From: SURF-32 sp964648365
Lineage (GTDB): Bacteria > Planctomycetota > Phycisphaerae > UBA1845
Direction: 5' to 3'
NCBI GenBank assembly: GCA_964648365.1
Contig: CAZYLK010000001.1
Coordinates: 1-64,000 of the forward strand
Length of the DNA stretch: 64,000 nucleotides
Made by a program: the position numbers and the translations under genes. Every line of letters starts with the position of its first letter. Positions within the stretch are counted from its first letter, which is position 1. The notes beneath the pieces are model-generated. The model worked only from the letters and a program-made list of their open reading frames with translations. It searched no databases and had not been told where the DNA came from. Of this stretch, positions 25,771 to 34,700 are shown one piece after another.

Positions 25771-27485
25771 GGGCTCGCCTCCTGTGCAGATCCGAACTTC
25801 GGAAAGCGGCAGGTCACCGTCGTGCCCTCGCCCGGTGTGCTCTGAACCGCGATCGTCCCGCCGTGCGCGGTGACGATCCCATGCACGACGCTCAGCCCCA
25901 GGCCCGTTCCCTCGCCGACGTCTTTGGTGGTGTAGAACGGCGTAAAGAGATTCGCCAGCGCCTGCTGGTCCATGCCGACCCCGGTATCTGCGACGGTCAG
26001 CACGACCACGTCTGCCTCGGCTTCAACGGTCACCTTCAACGCCCCGCCTCCCGGCATGGCCTGGACCGCATTGAGCGCCAGATTCAGCACGACCTGGCGA
26101 AGCTGCACGGCGTCGCCCCTGATCGTTGTGGCCGCTTCGCCTGCTGAAACCGTCAACGCGACGCCCGCCGCCGCGCAGCGCGCCTCCACCATCGAAAGCG
26201 CCTCGCCCACGACGCGCGGCACGTCCACTTCGGCCGACTTCATCGGCTCCTGCCGGGCGAACAGCACCAGCTTGCGCACGATCTCGCGGGCGTGCAGCGA
26301 AGCGGTGACGATCCTGTCGATGTCCTGACGCTGCCCCTCGGGGATGGCCGGCGAGCCGCGCAGAAGCTGGGCGAAGCCCAGGATGCTGCCCAGCGGCTCG
26401 TTGATCTCGTGGGCGACTCCCGCCGCAAGCTGACCGATCAGCGACAACCGGTCGGCGTGCCGCAGCCGTGCTTCAAGCTGCTGCCGCTGTTGCCGCAATT
26501 CGTTTCGTTCAACGGACTGGGCGATCTCGCGGGCGATGCCGTCGATCAGACTGCGCTCCTCGGCCAGAAAAGGGCTGCTGACGAACTCGGGGCGGTGATT
26601 GTGATACGCGACCTCGACTCGTCCGCACGTCGCCCCGCCGATGACGATGGGCGCATCGATCCGGTGCGGCGTCCCGGCGATCGAGCCGGTCTCGTATACC
26701 CGCCCGCGCAGTTCGATGCGGGCGACCGCCGCTTCCGGATACTGCCAGGCGGCCGGCAGGCGCTCCACGATGCGCTGCAGTCGTTCTTCCTCGGGCCGGT
26801 CCGTATCCGCGTTGATCTGCGAGATCTGATAAAGACAGGTCAGCTCTTTGACGCGTTCGCGCAGCGACGCCTGAGCGCGGCGATCGGCGATGGCCAGCGC
26901 CAGCGTCTGGGCGACGGATTCGAACAGTTCGATGCTCTCCGGGCTGAAGAAGTTCGCGGCCGCACTGCCCAGCGACAGCGTGCCGCGGTCGGCCGTGTTG
27001 AGGTCGAACGGGACGATCAGCAGCGAGCGCATTGACGCCCGTTCCACATCCGCCGTCGCCGTCTCGCCGCCCGGCGCTGCGCCGCCGGGTGCGGAGCCGT
27101 CGAGCGCCCGCAGCACCTGCGGCAGGTCGCCCGTCCAGAAGCTGCCGTGCCGGGTCATGCAGGGCGCCGTGCGGTCCAGTTCGCCACGCGACACGGCCTC
27201 GACCAGCCGGCCGACCACCGCGCACTCGTGAGCGCCCTGCGGATCGTAGCCGAACGATTCCGGAGGTCCGGCCTCGGCCGCCCACCGGAACGTGAAGTCC
27301 GGGTTCTTCAACCAGATGTCGAGCCGGTCGCACCGGCTGAACCGCAAGAGGATGCGCGACACGTCGCGAAGGAACTCGAATCGCGGCGAACCCAGGTTGG
27401 CCAGATGCAGAATGGTCCGCGACAGCGCGATGAAGTCGCGCGGCGCCGGCTCGACGGCGGCTGGGTTGGCTGGAGCGGGCTTCAC
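25767..27485 (-). CDS. Sensor histidine kinase with two GAF-like domains
   Basis: 572 residues from a GTG start at 27485, with GGAAG about 8 bases upstream. Two GAF-like sensor regions (about 20-205 and 225-325) are joined by a coiled linker to the dimerisation domain, with phospho-acceptor H359 in AAGVAHEINEPLGSI. The HATPase domain has NLALNAVQAMP, ADTGVGM and GTGLGLSVVHGIV. No membrane helix is seen, so it senses a cytoplasmic signal. It is upstream of, and overlaps, the NtrC-type regulator. The ligand is unknown. Confidence 0.93.
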   Translation of the reverse strand: MKPAPANPAAVEPAPRDFIALSRTILHLANLGSPRFEFLRDVSRILLRFSRCDRLDIWLKNPDFTFRWAAEAGPPESFGYDPQGAHECAVVGRLVEAVSRGELDRTAPCMTRHGSFWTGDLPQVLRALDGSAPGGAAPGGETATADVERASMRSLLIVPFDLNTADRGTLSLGSAAANFFSPESIELFESVAQTLALAIADRRAQASLRERVKELTCLYQISQINADTDRPEEERLQRIVERLPAAWQYPEAAVARIELRGRVYETGSIAGTPHRIDAPIVIGGATCGRVEVAYHNHRPEFVSSPFLAEERSLIDGIAREIAQSVERNELRQQRQQLEARLRHADRLSLIGQLAAGVAHEINEPLGSILGFAQLLRGSPAIPEGQRQDIDRIVTASLHAREIVRKLVLFARQEPMKSAEVDVPRVVGEALSMVEARCAAAGVALTVSAGEAATTIRGDAVQLRQVVLNLALNAVQAMPGGGALKVTVEAEADVVVLTVADTGVGMDQQALANLFTPFYTTKDVGEGTGLGLSVVHGIVTAHGGTIAVQSTPGEGTTVTCRFPKFGSAQEASP

Positions 27486-27868
27486 GATGCAGCTTCCAAC
27501 ACGTCGGGCGATCCGCAGACGACGGATGGCGTGCGAAGCGCCCTCCGGCCGCGGCCGTGCAAATCCACGCTGATCCGGGCGTTTCGCCCGCGGGCACGAT
27601 TCGCCGGACAATCTAACGCTGGTTGATAAGGAGCGAAACGGTGTTGCCTTCGCTGGCGGCGATACACAGATCCAGATCGCCCTCGCCACCGAGATCCCCG
27701 GTGGCGAGGGCGACGGGCGTGCGCCCGACGCCGGACGGGGTCCGGCTTCGCCGCCGCCCGCCTCCCGAAGCCTCCGACGGACGACCCGGCGCGACAGGTC
27801 GGGCGCTCCGCGGGGGGGATGAAGGCTGCGCAAAAAAACAGGCGTCTGCGGACCGGCGGTCGGTTATC
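27486..27868. other. Gene-free divergent region between histidine kinase and Ser/Thr kinase
   Basis: 383 bases that should hold promoters for both directions; none is convincing by eye. It contains a fragment of a VCBS/FG-GAP-type gene at 27613-27720. Confidence 0.5.
27613..27720 (-). pseudogene. Remnant of a VCBS/FG-GAP repeat protein gene
   Basis: On the minus strand this stretch reads TPVALATGDLGGEGDLDLCI then AASEGNTVSLLINQR and a stop. It is a close match to one calcium-binding FG-GAP/VCBS repeat (consensus DLDGDGDLDLAVAN...NTVSVLLN). No upstream part of such a gene follows in frame: the sequence before it is not repeat-like. It looks like the last repeat of a lost large surface-protein gene. 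Only about 36 codons support this. Confidence 0.55.
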
Positions 27869-30847
27869 ATGCGGCGAGTCCCGGCCCGGAGAGGTGTCTT
27901 GCCCGACCGACTGAGCGCCGAACAGATTCGTCAGCACGCCAGCAAGATGCAGGCCGAGGAGCGCGACGCCTACCTGACGCTCGCCTGCGGCGACGATCTA
28001 CAACTACGACGCCGGGTTGAGTCGCTGTTGGGCCATCACCCGCCGACGGTGGCAGCGATCCAAACCGTAACGTCGCCGCCGGGGGATCCCGACGCGACGA
28101 TTCCGCAGGAGGAGGCGCGCTGGCCGGGACGGCAGCACCTCGCCCCCTCAGAGCACCCCGGCCAGACCATAAGCCGCTACACGCTGCGCGAGCAGATCGG
28201 GGAAGGGGGGTTTGGCGCCGTCTGGCTCGCCGAGCAAAAGGAACCCGTCCGGCGAGACGTTGCGCTCAAGATCATCAAGCTCGGCATGGACACCCGGCAG
28301 GTCATCGCCCGTTTCGAGCAGGAGCGACAGGCGCTGGCCGTGATGGATCACGCCAGCATCGCCAAGGTGCTCGACGCCGGAACGACCGAAACCGGACGGC
28401 CCTACTTCGTGATGGAACTCGTCAGGGGCGAGCGGATCACGGACTACTGCGATCGGAACAGGCTCTCCATCGCCGCGCGGCTGGAGCTGTTCATGCAGGT
28501 GTGCCACGCGGTGCAGCACGCCCACCACAAGGGCATCATCCACCGCGACATCAAGCCGTCGAACGTGCTCGTTTCGACGCAGGACGGCCGGCCGCTGGCG
28601 AAGGTCATCGACTTCGGCATCGCGAAGGCCACGGCCGCGCGGCTGACGGACAAGACCCTTTACACCGAGCAGCGCACGCTCATCGGCACGCCGGAGTACA
28701 TGAGTCCCGAGCAGGCGGAAGGGCTCATCGACATCGACTCGCGGACCGACGTCTATTCGCTGGGAGTGCTGCTCTATGTGCTGCTGACCGGTGTGACGCC
28801 GTTCGATTCCAGGTCGTTGCGATCGGCGGTGCCGGGCGAATTGCAACGCTTCATCCGCGAAGTCGATCCGCCGAAGCCCAGCACGCGGCTCAGCCAGTCG
28901 GCCCAGACACTGGAAGGTATCGCCGCCAGCCGCCGAATCGAGCCGCGACGGCTCAGCTCTACCATCCGCGGAGAACTTGACTGGATCGTGATGAAATCGC
29001 TGGAGAAGGACCGAGCCCGCCGTTACGAGACGGCGAATGGTCTGGCGATGGACATCCAGCGCTATCTCAGCGGAGCGCCTGTCGTCGCGGCGCCGCCCAG
29101 CACGGCCTATCTGATGAAAAAGTTCGTCCGCCGCCATCGCGGCAGCGTCACGGCGGCCGCGGCCGTGGCAATGGCGCTGGTCACAGGCATCGTCGGCTTC
29201 GCCTGGCAGGCGACCGTCGCGCGCGATCAGCGCGACCGCGCGGTCCGCGCCGAAGGCGAGGCTCGCAAGCGAGCGGAAGAACTCAAAGTCGTCTCCGAGT
29301 TTCAGGAGCGGATGCTCAGACAGGTGGACCCCACCAGCGCGGGCGTCCTGCTGTCCGACGACGTGATCACGAAGTTTGAGCAGGCCCTGGCTGCCACGCT
29401 CCCGCCGGTGCCCGAAGCTGAACGGGCGGCGCAATTGGAGCAGTTTCGCCGCCTGTGGCAGCGCGTGAATGCCACCGACGCCGCCCGCGACCTGATCGAC
29501 CAGACCATCCTCCGTCCGGCGATCATCGCGATCGACAAGCAGTTCAAGCAGCAGCCGCTGGTCGATGCGCAACTGCGTCAGGTGCTGGCCGATCGCTACG
29601 TGGATCTCGGGCTGTATGACGCCGCGCTGCCGCTGCAAACCAGCGCGCTGGCGACGCGCCGGGGCGCTTTGGCGGAAGACGATCCCTCCTTGCTTGCGTC
29701 ACAGGTTGGTATGGGTCGGGTGCTGCACGCACGAGGCGACCTCGATGAGGCCGAAGGCCATCTCCGCGACGCGTTGGAAAAGTGCGAGCGCACCCTCGGC
29801 AAGGACCACCCGGACACGCTTCATGCGATGATCGAACTGGGGGATCTTCTGCGCGACCAGGGAAAGCTGGATGAGGCCGCACCATACCTGTACGCGGCGA
29901 TGGAAACGTCGCGCCGCCTGCTGGGTGACGACGATCCCGACACGATCACGGCGATCAGCAATGTCGGCATATTGCTGCACTCGCAGCGTAAGCTCAGCGA
30001 GGCGGAACCTCTTCAGCGCGAGGTGATGGAGAAGCGCCGACGGGTACTCGGCGAGGATGACCCGAGCACGTTAATCGCCATCGGCAACCTGGGAAATCTC
30101 CTGCGCGACCTGGGCAAACTCGACGAGGCGGAACCGTACCTGCGCGAGGCGATGGAAGGTCGCCGGCGCGTTCTGGGCGAAGAGCACATGCTCACGCTCA
30201 ACTCGATCAACAACCTCGCCGTCCTGCTGCGGGCCCGGGGCAAGCTCAGTGAGGCCGAGCCCTACGTTCGCGAGACGCTGGAAAAACTACGCCGCGTGCT
30301 CGGCGATGAGCACCCGGCCACACTGGTCGTGATGAGCAATCTCGGGGGCATTCTGCGCGACGAAGGAAAGCTCGAGGAAGCCGAGCCGTTCGTACGCGAG
30401 GCGCTGGAGAAGCGCCGGCGCCTCCTGGGCGATGCCCACCGCGGCACGCTCCTCTCCACGCTGACCATGGGCTCCCTGCTGGAGGCTCAGGGCAAGTTTG
30501 CCGACGCGGAGGAACTGCTGGCCGCCAACGAGGAGCACTTTCGGGCCGCCTTCACCGGGTCCGACGCCTGGCAGTTCGCCGGGATGCTGGTGACGCTGTC
30601 CAAGGTGCGGATGGCGCAGGGCGAGTACGCCGCCGCGGAGGCAAACCTGCTCGAAGCCCACGGGCTGTTCGCCCAGACCCCGGGCCCTTTCCCAGGCCGG
30701 CAGCTCGACTGCGTCCGAAAACTCGTGGACCTCTACGCCGCGTGGCACGAGGCTGACCCCGGCGCAGGCCACGACGCGGCGGGAGCGGAGTGGCGGGAGC
30801 AATTGGACGCCGCCGCGGGGGACGAGCCGCTGGCGGAGGGCGAGTAG
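27869..30847 (+). CDS. Hanks-type Ser/Thr protein kinase with C-terminal TPR repeats
   Basis: 992 residues. The N-terminal 100 residues contain a sigma-factor-like helical motif (AEQIRQHASKMQAEERDAY). The kinase domain spans about 103-385: GEGGFGAVWL, catalytic lysine K134 in VALKIIK, HRDIKPSN (225-232), DFG (248-250) and GTPEYMSPEQAEG. One membrane helix (about 428-450) and a coil follow, then about eight TPR units with a repeating pattern like GKLDEAEPYLREAME...RRVLGEDDPSTL. The TPR tail lies outside the cytoplasm if topology is standard. This architecture is abundant in Planctomycetota. Other in-frame starts exist near 27947. Its targets are unknown. Confidence 0.95.
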   Translation: MRRVPARRGVLPDRLSAEQIRQHASKMQAEERDAYLTLACGDDLQLRRRVESLLGHHPPTVAAIQTVTSPPGDPDATIPQEEARWPGRQHLAPSEHPGQTISRYTLREQIGEGGFGAVWLAEQKEPVRRDVALKIIKLGMDTRQVIARFEQERQALAVMDHASIAKVLDAGTTETGRPYFVMELVRGERITDYCDRNRLSIAARLELFMQVCHAVQHAHHKGIIHRDIKPSNVLVSTQDGRPLAKVIDFGIAKATAARLTDKTLYTEQRTLIGTPEYMSPEQAEGLIDIDSRTDVYSLGVLLYVLLTGVTPFDSRSLRSAVPGELQRFIREVDPPKPSTRLSQSAQTLEGIAASRRIEPRRLSSTIRGELDWIVMKSLEKDRARRYETANGLAMDIQRYLSGAPVVAAPPSTAYLMKKFVRRHRGSVTAAAAVAMALVTGIVGFAWQATVARDQRDRAVRAEGEARKRAEELKVVSEFQERMLRQVDPTSAGVLLSDDVITKFEQALAATLPPVPEAERAAQLEQFRRLWQRVNATDAARDLIDQTILRPAIIAIDKQFKQQPLVDAQLRQVLADRYVDLGLYDAALPLQTSALATRRGALAEDDPSLLASQVGMGRVLHARGDLDEAEGHLRDALEKCERTLGKDHPDTLHAMIELGDLLRDQGKLDEAAPYLYAAMETSRRLLGDDDPDTITAISNVGILLHSQRKLSEAEPLQREVMEKRRRVLGEDDPSTLIAIGNLGNLLRDLGKLDEAEPYLREAMEGRRRVLGEEHMLTLNSINNLAVLLRARGKLSEAEPYVRETLEKLRRVLGDEHPATLVVMSNLGGILRDEGKLEEAEPFVREALEKRRRLLGDAHRGTLLSTLTMGSLLEAQGKFADAEELLAANEEHFRAAFTGSDAWQFAGMLVTLSKVRMAQGEYAAAEANLLEAHGLFAQTPGPFPGRQLDCVRKLVDLYAAWHEADPGAGHDAAGAEWREQLDAAAGDEPLAEGE

Positions 30848-30936
30848 TGCAGGAGACTCCGCATCCGCCGGGCCTCGGCGCGATCCCGTGCTGCCACGCG
30901 ATCCGCCGGAGGTACCACTCTGACGGCCAAGATGTA

Positions 30937-30966
30937 CTAATTCGTCGAATTAGCGCAAGTATACTT
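30937..30966 (+). promoter_or_regulatory. Two palindromes in an AT-rich patch upstream of the AAA_14 gene
   Basis: CTAATTC-GTC-GAATTAG (30937-30953) is a perfect 7-base inverted repeat. AAGTATACTT (30957-30966) is a perfect 10-base palindrome containing a -10-like TATACT. Both lie within 60 bases of the ATPase gene in a patch much richer in A/T than its surroundings. An operator/promoter is likely, but the regulator is unknown. Confidence 0.45.
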
Positions 30967-30993
30967 TACTTGGCGCCGATCAATAGGTAGTTT

Positions 30994-32454
30994 ATGCCTA
31001 TGATCGCCTCACGAGCCGAGCTCTTCGCGGTGCTGCGCCAGTTCAACCCCTGGTGGCGGGGGCGGCGATTCCCGGACCTCCCGGACTGGCACCGGGCGGC
31101 GCTTCGGCAGATTTTAGCGTGGGCCGACGAACCGCCGGGTGGGCGTGCGCTCCTGCTCTCCGGTGCCCGCCAGGTCGGCAAGACGACGCTTTTCCTCCAA
31201 GCGATCGACCACCTGCTCGAGCATGACGTCCCACCCGCGAACGTGCTCTATGCCACGTTTGATCATCCTCTGTTGAAGCTGGCCGGGTTGGAGGCCGTGA
31301 TGCGGCTTTGGCGTGAGTATGAGCCGGCGCAGCCGGGCGCGGAATTCCTGTTCCTGGACGAGATCCAGATGACCAAGGACTGGCAGACCTGGATCAAGCA
31401 CCAGGTTGACTTTGCCAAGGGACGTCGCGTCGCCGTGACCGGCTCGGCGACGCCGCTGGTTCGCGAGGGCCAGGAGTCGGGCGTCGGGCGATGGCAGACG
31501 ATTCGTCTGGCAACGCTTTCGTTCTACGAGTATCTCCAACTGAATAAGCTACAGATCCCCGAACTGCCCGAGGGTCGATCACTACGCGAGATGTTCGGAT
31601 GGAGTCCGCCGCAATTGGCTCAGCTTGCCGAAGACGCCCGGCCGCTGACCGCCCACTTCCATGAATACCTCCTTCGCGGCGGCTTCCCGCAGACGGCGCT
31701 CAAGCGGAGCATCCCGGAGGCTCAGAAGCTGATGCGTGAGGACATCGTCGACAAGGTGCTCAAGCGCGACATGACTGCCCTGTTCGGCGTGCGGCGTATT
31801 CTCGAACTGGAGCAATTGTTTCTGTACCTGTGCCTGCATGACGGGGGTCAGCTTGACGTCGCCGAACTTTGCTCCGCGCTGGAGATGAAGCGCCCCACCG
31901 TCAACAGCTTTCTCGACCTTCTTGAGGCAACGCACCTCGTGTATCGCCTGAGGCCGTTCGGTTACGGCAAGCAGGTGCTGCGCGGGCGTCCGAAGTTCTA
32001 CCTGGCGGACGCCGCCATCGCGCCGGGGGTGATGCTGAAAGGCAAGAGTCTTCTTGAGGACGCGCCCGCACTCGGACGCGCCGTGGAGACGGCCTTCTTC
32101 AAGCACGTCTTCACTCGCTACTACACGCAGAGCATCGGCTTCTCCTATTGGCGTGGAAAGCATGGCCACGAGGTAGACATCATCGCCGATGTCGAGGGTG
32201 AGCTGGTTCCGTTTGAGATCAAGTACAGAGAGCGTACGCACACGGGCACCGCCGAACTGAAGGGGATCGTCGAGTTCTGCCAAGCCCGCGGCGTCGAACG
32301 CGGCTACGTGATCACGCGCGACCCGACCGATTTTTCAGTTCACGACGTTGACCACGATGCTGGTCGCACAAGGCTGCTGACGATCCCCGCGCCGCTGGCG
32401 TGCTTCTGGTTGGGGCGATCGGAGTTGTCGGGGCCGGCAGTTGACAGTGCGTGA
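30994..32454 (+). CDS. AAA_14/DUF4143 family ATPase
   Basis: 486 residues. The N-terminal ATPase has Walker A SGARQVGKTT (57-66), Walker B EFLFLDEIQM and sensor TGSATPL. A DUF4143 domain follows, with HEYLLRGGFP, LEMKRPTVNSFLDLLEATHL and the nuclease-like end EVDIIADVEGELVPFEIKYR (E-VD-x-E-x-K pattern of PD-(D/E)XK folds). Such proteins are common, often horizontally moved, and of unknown role. It starts at ATG 30994 or 31000. The AT-rich upstream patch suggests recent arrival. Confidence 0.92.
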   Translation: MPMIASRAELFAVLRQFNPWWRGRRFPDLPDWHRAALRQILAWADEPPGGRALLLSGARQVGKTTLFLQAIDHLLEHDVPPANVLYATFDHPLLKLAGLEAVMRLWREYEPAQPGAEFLFLDEIQMTKDWQTWIKHQVDFAKGRRVAVTGSATPLVREGQESGVGRWQTIRLATLSFYEYLQLNKLQIPELPEGRSLREMFGWSPPQLAQLAEDARPLTAHFHEYLLRGGFPQTALKRSIPEAQKLMREDIVDKVLKRDMTALFGVRRILELEQLFLYLCLHDGGQLDVAELCSALEMKRPTVNSFLDLLEATHLVYRLRPFGYGKQVLRGRPKFYLADAAIAPGVMLKGKSLLEDAPALGRAVETAFFKHVFTRYYTQSIGFSYWRGKHGHEVDIIADVEGELVPFEIKYRERTHTGTAELKGIVEFCQARGVERGYVITRDPTDFSVHDVDHDAGRTRLLTIPAPLACFWLGRSELSGPAVDSA

Positions 32455-32468
32455 CGTGAGTTCGCTGC

Positions 32469-33734
32469 TCAACTCCGGACCGCCATCGATCGCGCCGCGC
32501 GCAGGTCGTCGTGCTCGAACGCAGTTGCCATACGTTCGATCTGACTGGCCGTAAGACCGAGTCCGGCAGCTACTTCGCGCCAGCGCCCGACGGCGTGCCC
32601 GACTTCGCCGGTGACCGACCGAGCCTCGACCGGCGGCAGCTCGAAGTACGATGCAACACTCAACGCGAGCTCCAACGAGGCCGTGCAGTCTTCCGTGTCA
32701 ATGGCGGTCGTCAGAATGCGCGGCTTGACGTCGACCGGCACCGGATTCAGATCATAAGCGGGGGACAGTTTCCAGCCGTTCTGTCCCTCGTACAGGAAGC
32801 CATGATTGCGAAGATGATCGTCACAGTTGGAGATCAGCACGCTGAACACGATCCGCCGCCAGACGGCCTGCATGTCCTCTCTGGGTGTCGCGCCGTACTG
32901 CCGCAGTGCATCGGCGAACTCCAGGTAACTCCGTGTTTCTCCATCGGCCGCGCCAAGCATGCTCATCGCGGACAGGAACGGGATCCTTCCCTGTCCGGAG
33001 CGGTCAAACCGGGTGAGCAGCAGCACGACCCTGCCCGCGGCCACTTCGATGCGCCAATCCGGAACCCAAATGCCTGCCATTCCCGCCAGGCTCAGGGCTA
33101 CCGCTTCCCATCGCACCGTGTCATAGTCGTCGTCCTTGTGCGGGAATTTGGCGATCGCCAGTCGGCCGTCTTTGTCACGCACGGACGCCTTCGGCCGTGC
33201 GCCGCCCAGCGACGACCCCGGAGCGAGCAGGAGGCGCAGATCCTCGTCAGTGTCCGACTCTGCGCCGACCCGCTCGGCAGCAGACAGCAACTTCGGCAGA
33301 TCGACGAGCGGCGGAATGGGGGTTGCATCACCCGCCGCGAGGGACGGGCCACCGGGCTCCAGCGCGAAGCGCAGGGCGCCCTGTCGCGCCGCGTCACTGA
33401 CCATCAGGAGGTAGTCGATCTCCCGCAACGACCGTGGCGTCGTCCCGGTACGTTCCGCACGGCGTCGCTCAGCGCGCCGCATCAGCACGCGTCCCCACCG
33501 ATCCGGCGCAGAATCTCCGAGCGCGCCGAACATGACCCTGTCGGCCGCAGTGTGAAACGGACCGGGGCCGAGCTGCAGAGCAGGCTCCAGCGCGAAGCGT
33601 TCCGGATGCTTCAGCCACGCTGCGTCGTACTCGAAGCTCGCGCTTTCACGGCCCTTACGCGTGCGCGCCCACAGACGGCCCACCGGCACCGCCTCCCCGC
33701 CCAGATCAACGTAAACAAGGGCTTCCGTGTCCAT
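32469..33734 (-). CDS. hipA: HipA-family toxin kinase
   Basis: 421 residues. HipA-type kinases phosphorylate a cellular target, glutamyl-tRNA synthetase in E. coli, and induce dormancy. Seen: the N-terminal HipA domain (GALGDSAPDRWGR), P-loop-like GSSLGGARPKA, KFPHKDDDYDTVRWE, the catalytic region ISNCDDHLRNHGFLY and the metal-binding SPAYDLNP. All key residues appear present, so it is probably active. It lies 8 bases downstream of a hipB-like gene, the usual toxin-antitoxin order. Target identity is not known for this member. Confidence 0.94.
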   Translation of the reverse strand: MDTEALVYVDLGGEAVPVGRLWARTRKGRESASFEYDAAWLKHPERFALEPALQLGPGPFHTAADRVMFGALGDSAPDRWGRVLMRRAERRRAERTGTTPRSLREIDYLLMVSDAARQGALRFALEPGGPSLAAGDATPIPPLVDLPKLLSAAERVGAESDTDEDLRLLLAPGSSLGGARPKASVRDKDGRLAIAKFPHKDDDYDTVRWEAVALSLAGMAGIWVPDWRIEVAAGRVVLLLTRFDRSGQGRIPFLSAMSMLGAADGETRSYLEFADALRQYGATPREDMQAVWRRIVFSVLISNCDDHLRNHGFLYEGQNGWKLSPAYDLNPVPVDVKPRILTTAIDTEDCTASLELALSVASYFELPPVEARSVTGEVGHAVGRWREVAAGLGLTASQIERMATAFEHDDLRAARSMAVRS

Positions 33735-33742
33735 CAGCGTCC

Positions 33743-34093
33743 CTAGGTCTCGCCGGAAGGGCCGGACGTGCGTTTCGTCCGCCGACGAATCCGCTGCGGC
33801 AGGCGCTCCTCGTCCAGTTCCAGCCCGACCGAATCGGTCGTCACGTCGGCAAGTGTGGCCAGTCGATCCGACAGACCCAGGACGAACAGCACCGTGGCGT
33901 AATTGCCCAGCGAAACGCCGGGATGGCCCTTTTCAATCTTGCTGAGCGTCGTCCGGCTGATCGACGCACGCTCCGCCATCACCGACGTGGCGATCCGCCG
34001 TCGCAGCCGAGCGTCGCGGATATCCCGGCCCAGCCTGTGGAGGGCTTGCTTGACCGGGATGGGCAGCTTCATGTCGCGTCGGTGTGCGTCCAT
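33743..34093 (-). CDS. hipB: HipB-type antitoxin / XRE regulator
   Basis: 116 residues with a central helix-turn-helix (GRDIRDARLRRRIATSVMAE then RASISRTTLSKIEKG). It precedes hipA by 8 bases and should bind HipA and repress the operon. The C-terminal tail is rich in Arg and could be the part that contacts HipA or DNA. ATG 34093 lies inside one copy of the CGTCCAT motif discussed as an operator; an internal ATG at 34072 (MKLPIPVKQ) is also possible. Confidence 0.88.
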   Translation of the reverse strand: MDAHRRDMKLPIPVKQALHRLGRDIRDARLRRRIATSVMAERASISRTTLSKIEKGHPGVSLGNYATVLFVLGLSDRLATLADVTTDSVGLELDEERLPQRIRRRTKRTSGPSGET

Positions 34094-34149
34094 TCTGTAG
34101 CGTCCATGAATGCGCTCGTAATTGGTTGTAATGTATGCTATAATGGACG
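34087..34149. promoter_or_regulatory. Candidate hipBA operator (three CGTCCAT copies)
   Basis: CGTCCAT at 34087-34093 and 34101-34107, and the inverse ATGGACG at 34143-34149. One copy covers the hipB start codon and one lies in the promoter spacer, as expected for an autorepressor site. Confidence 0.5.
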
Positions 34150-34158
34150 TAAAGTCAA
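34130..34158 (-). promoter_or_regulatory. Sigma-70 promoter of hipBA
   Basis: Minus strand: TTGACT (34158 to 34153), a 17-base spacer, TACATT (34135 to 34130). It lies about 37 bases upstream of the hipB ATG, in a locally AT-rich patch. Confidence 0.6.
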
Positions 34159-34368
34159 GACGCTCGCGTCCGGCGCGTTCGACGAGTTATCGGGCCAGCC
34201 AGCTTCGCGCGCGATAGCCAGCCCTATTCCAGCTCTGGTTCAGTGTTCAGTCGGGTGCCGTTGACGCGCCCTGCAGCAGTCCCGCACGGTTGAGGATCGC
34301 CGGCTCCCGTACGGCTCGACACGCCGATTCGGAGGACTCGTGCCGGACTTTCTTGAGGTGATTCCGCG

Positions 34369-34611
34369 CTACGTTGGCTTCCGCCGCTCGGAGGGCTTCC
34401 CGTTGCCAACCCCGATCGACGCGACGAGCAACAGGTCGATGACCTTCGCAGACTCGTCGGACACCGCGACGTAGATGGTCCGACTGGCTCTGGGCGGATA
34501 CCAGAGGAACTCTGGATGCGGCACGCTTACCTCATCGCCGTTGGCCAACTGCAGCTTGAACGGCTGAAACGGCTCCGCCCGGTGAACTTCGCGCAGTTGG
34601 TCGATTGTCAC
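34369..34611 (-). CDS. Small conserved hypothetical protein
   Basis: 80 residues from a GTG start at 34611, with GAGG five bases upstream. It has the pattern TIDQLREVHRAEPFQPFKLQ, GDEVSVPHPEFL and a C-terminal VIDLLLVASI. I recognise this layout from many short planctomycete proteins of unknown function (about 70-80 residues, an N-terminal helix and then a small beta sheet). No catalytic or membrane feature. It is isolated, between hipBA and rpoD. Confidence 0.72.
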   Translation of the reverse strand: MTIDQLREVHRAEPFQPFKLQLANGDEVSVPHPEFLWYPPRASRTIYVAVSDESAKVIDLLLVASIGVGNGKPSERRKPT

Positions 34612-34657
34612 GCGTGCCTCCGTCCCGGCTCAGACGCGCACACATGGCGCCCTCTGT

Positions 34658-34699
34658 CATTCGACATTCGCCATTCGCCATTCGCCATTCGCCATTCAA
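34658..34699. repeat. Family D repeat array just after rpoD
   Basis: Six tandem 7-mers (CATTCGC/CATTCGA on the plus strand), ending two bases from the rpoD stop codon. Confidence 0.85.
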
Positions 34700-34700
34700 C

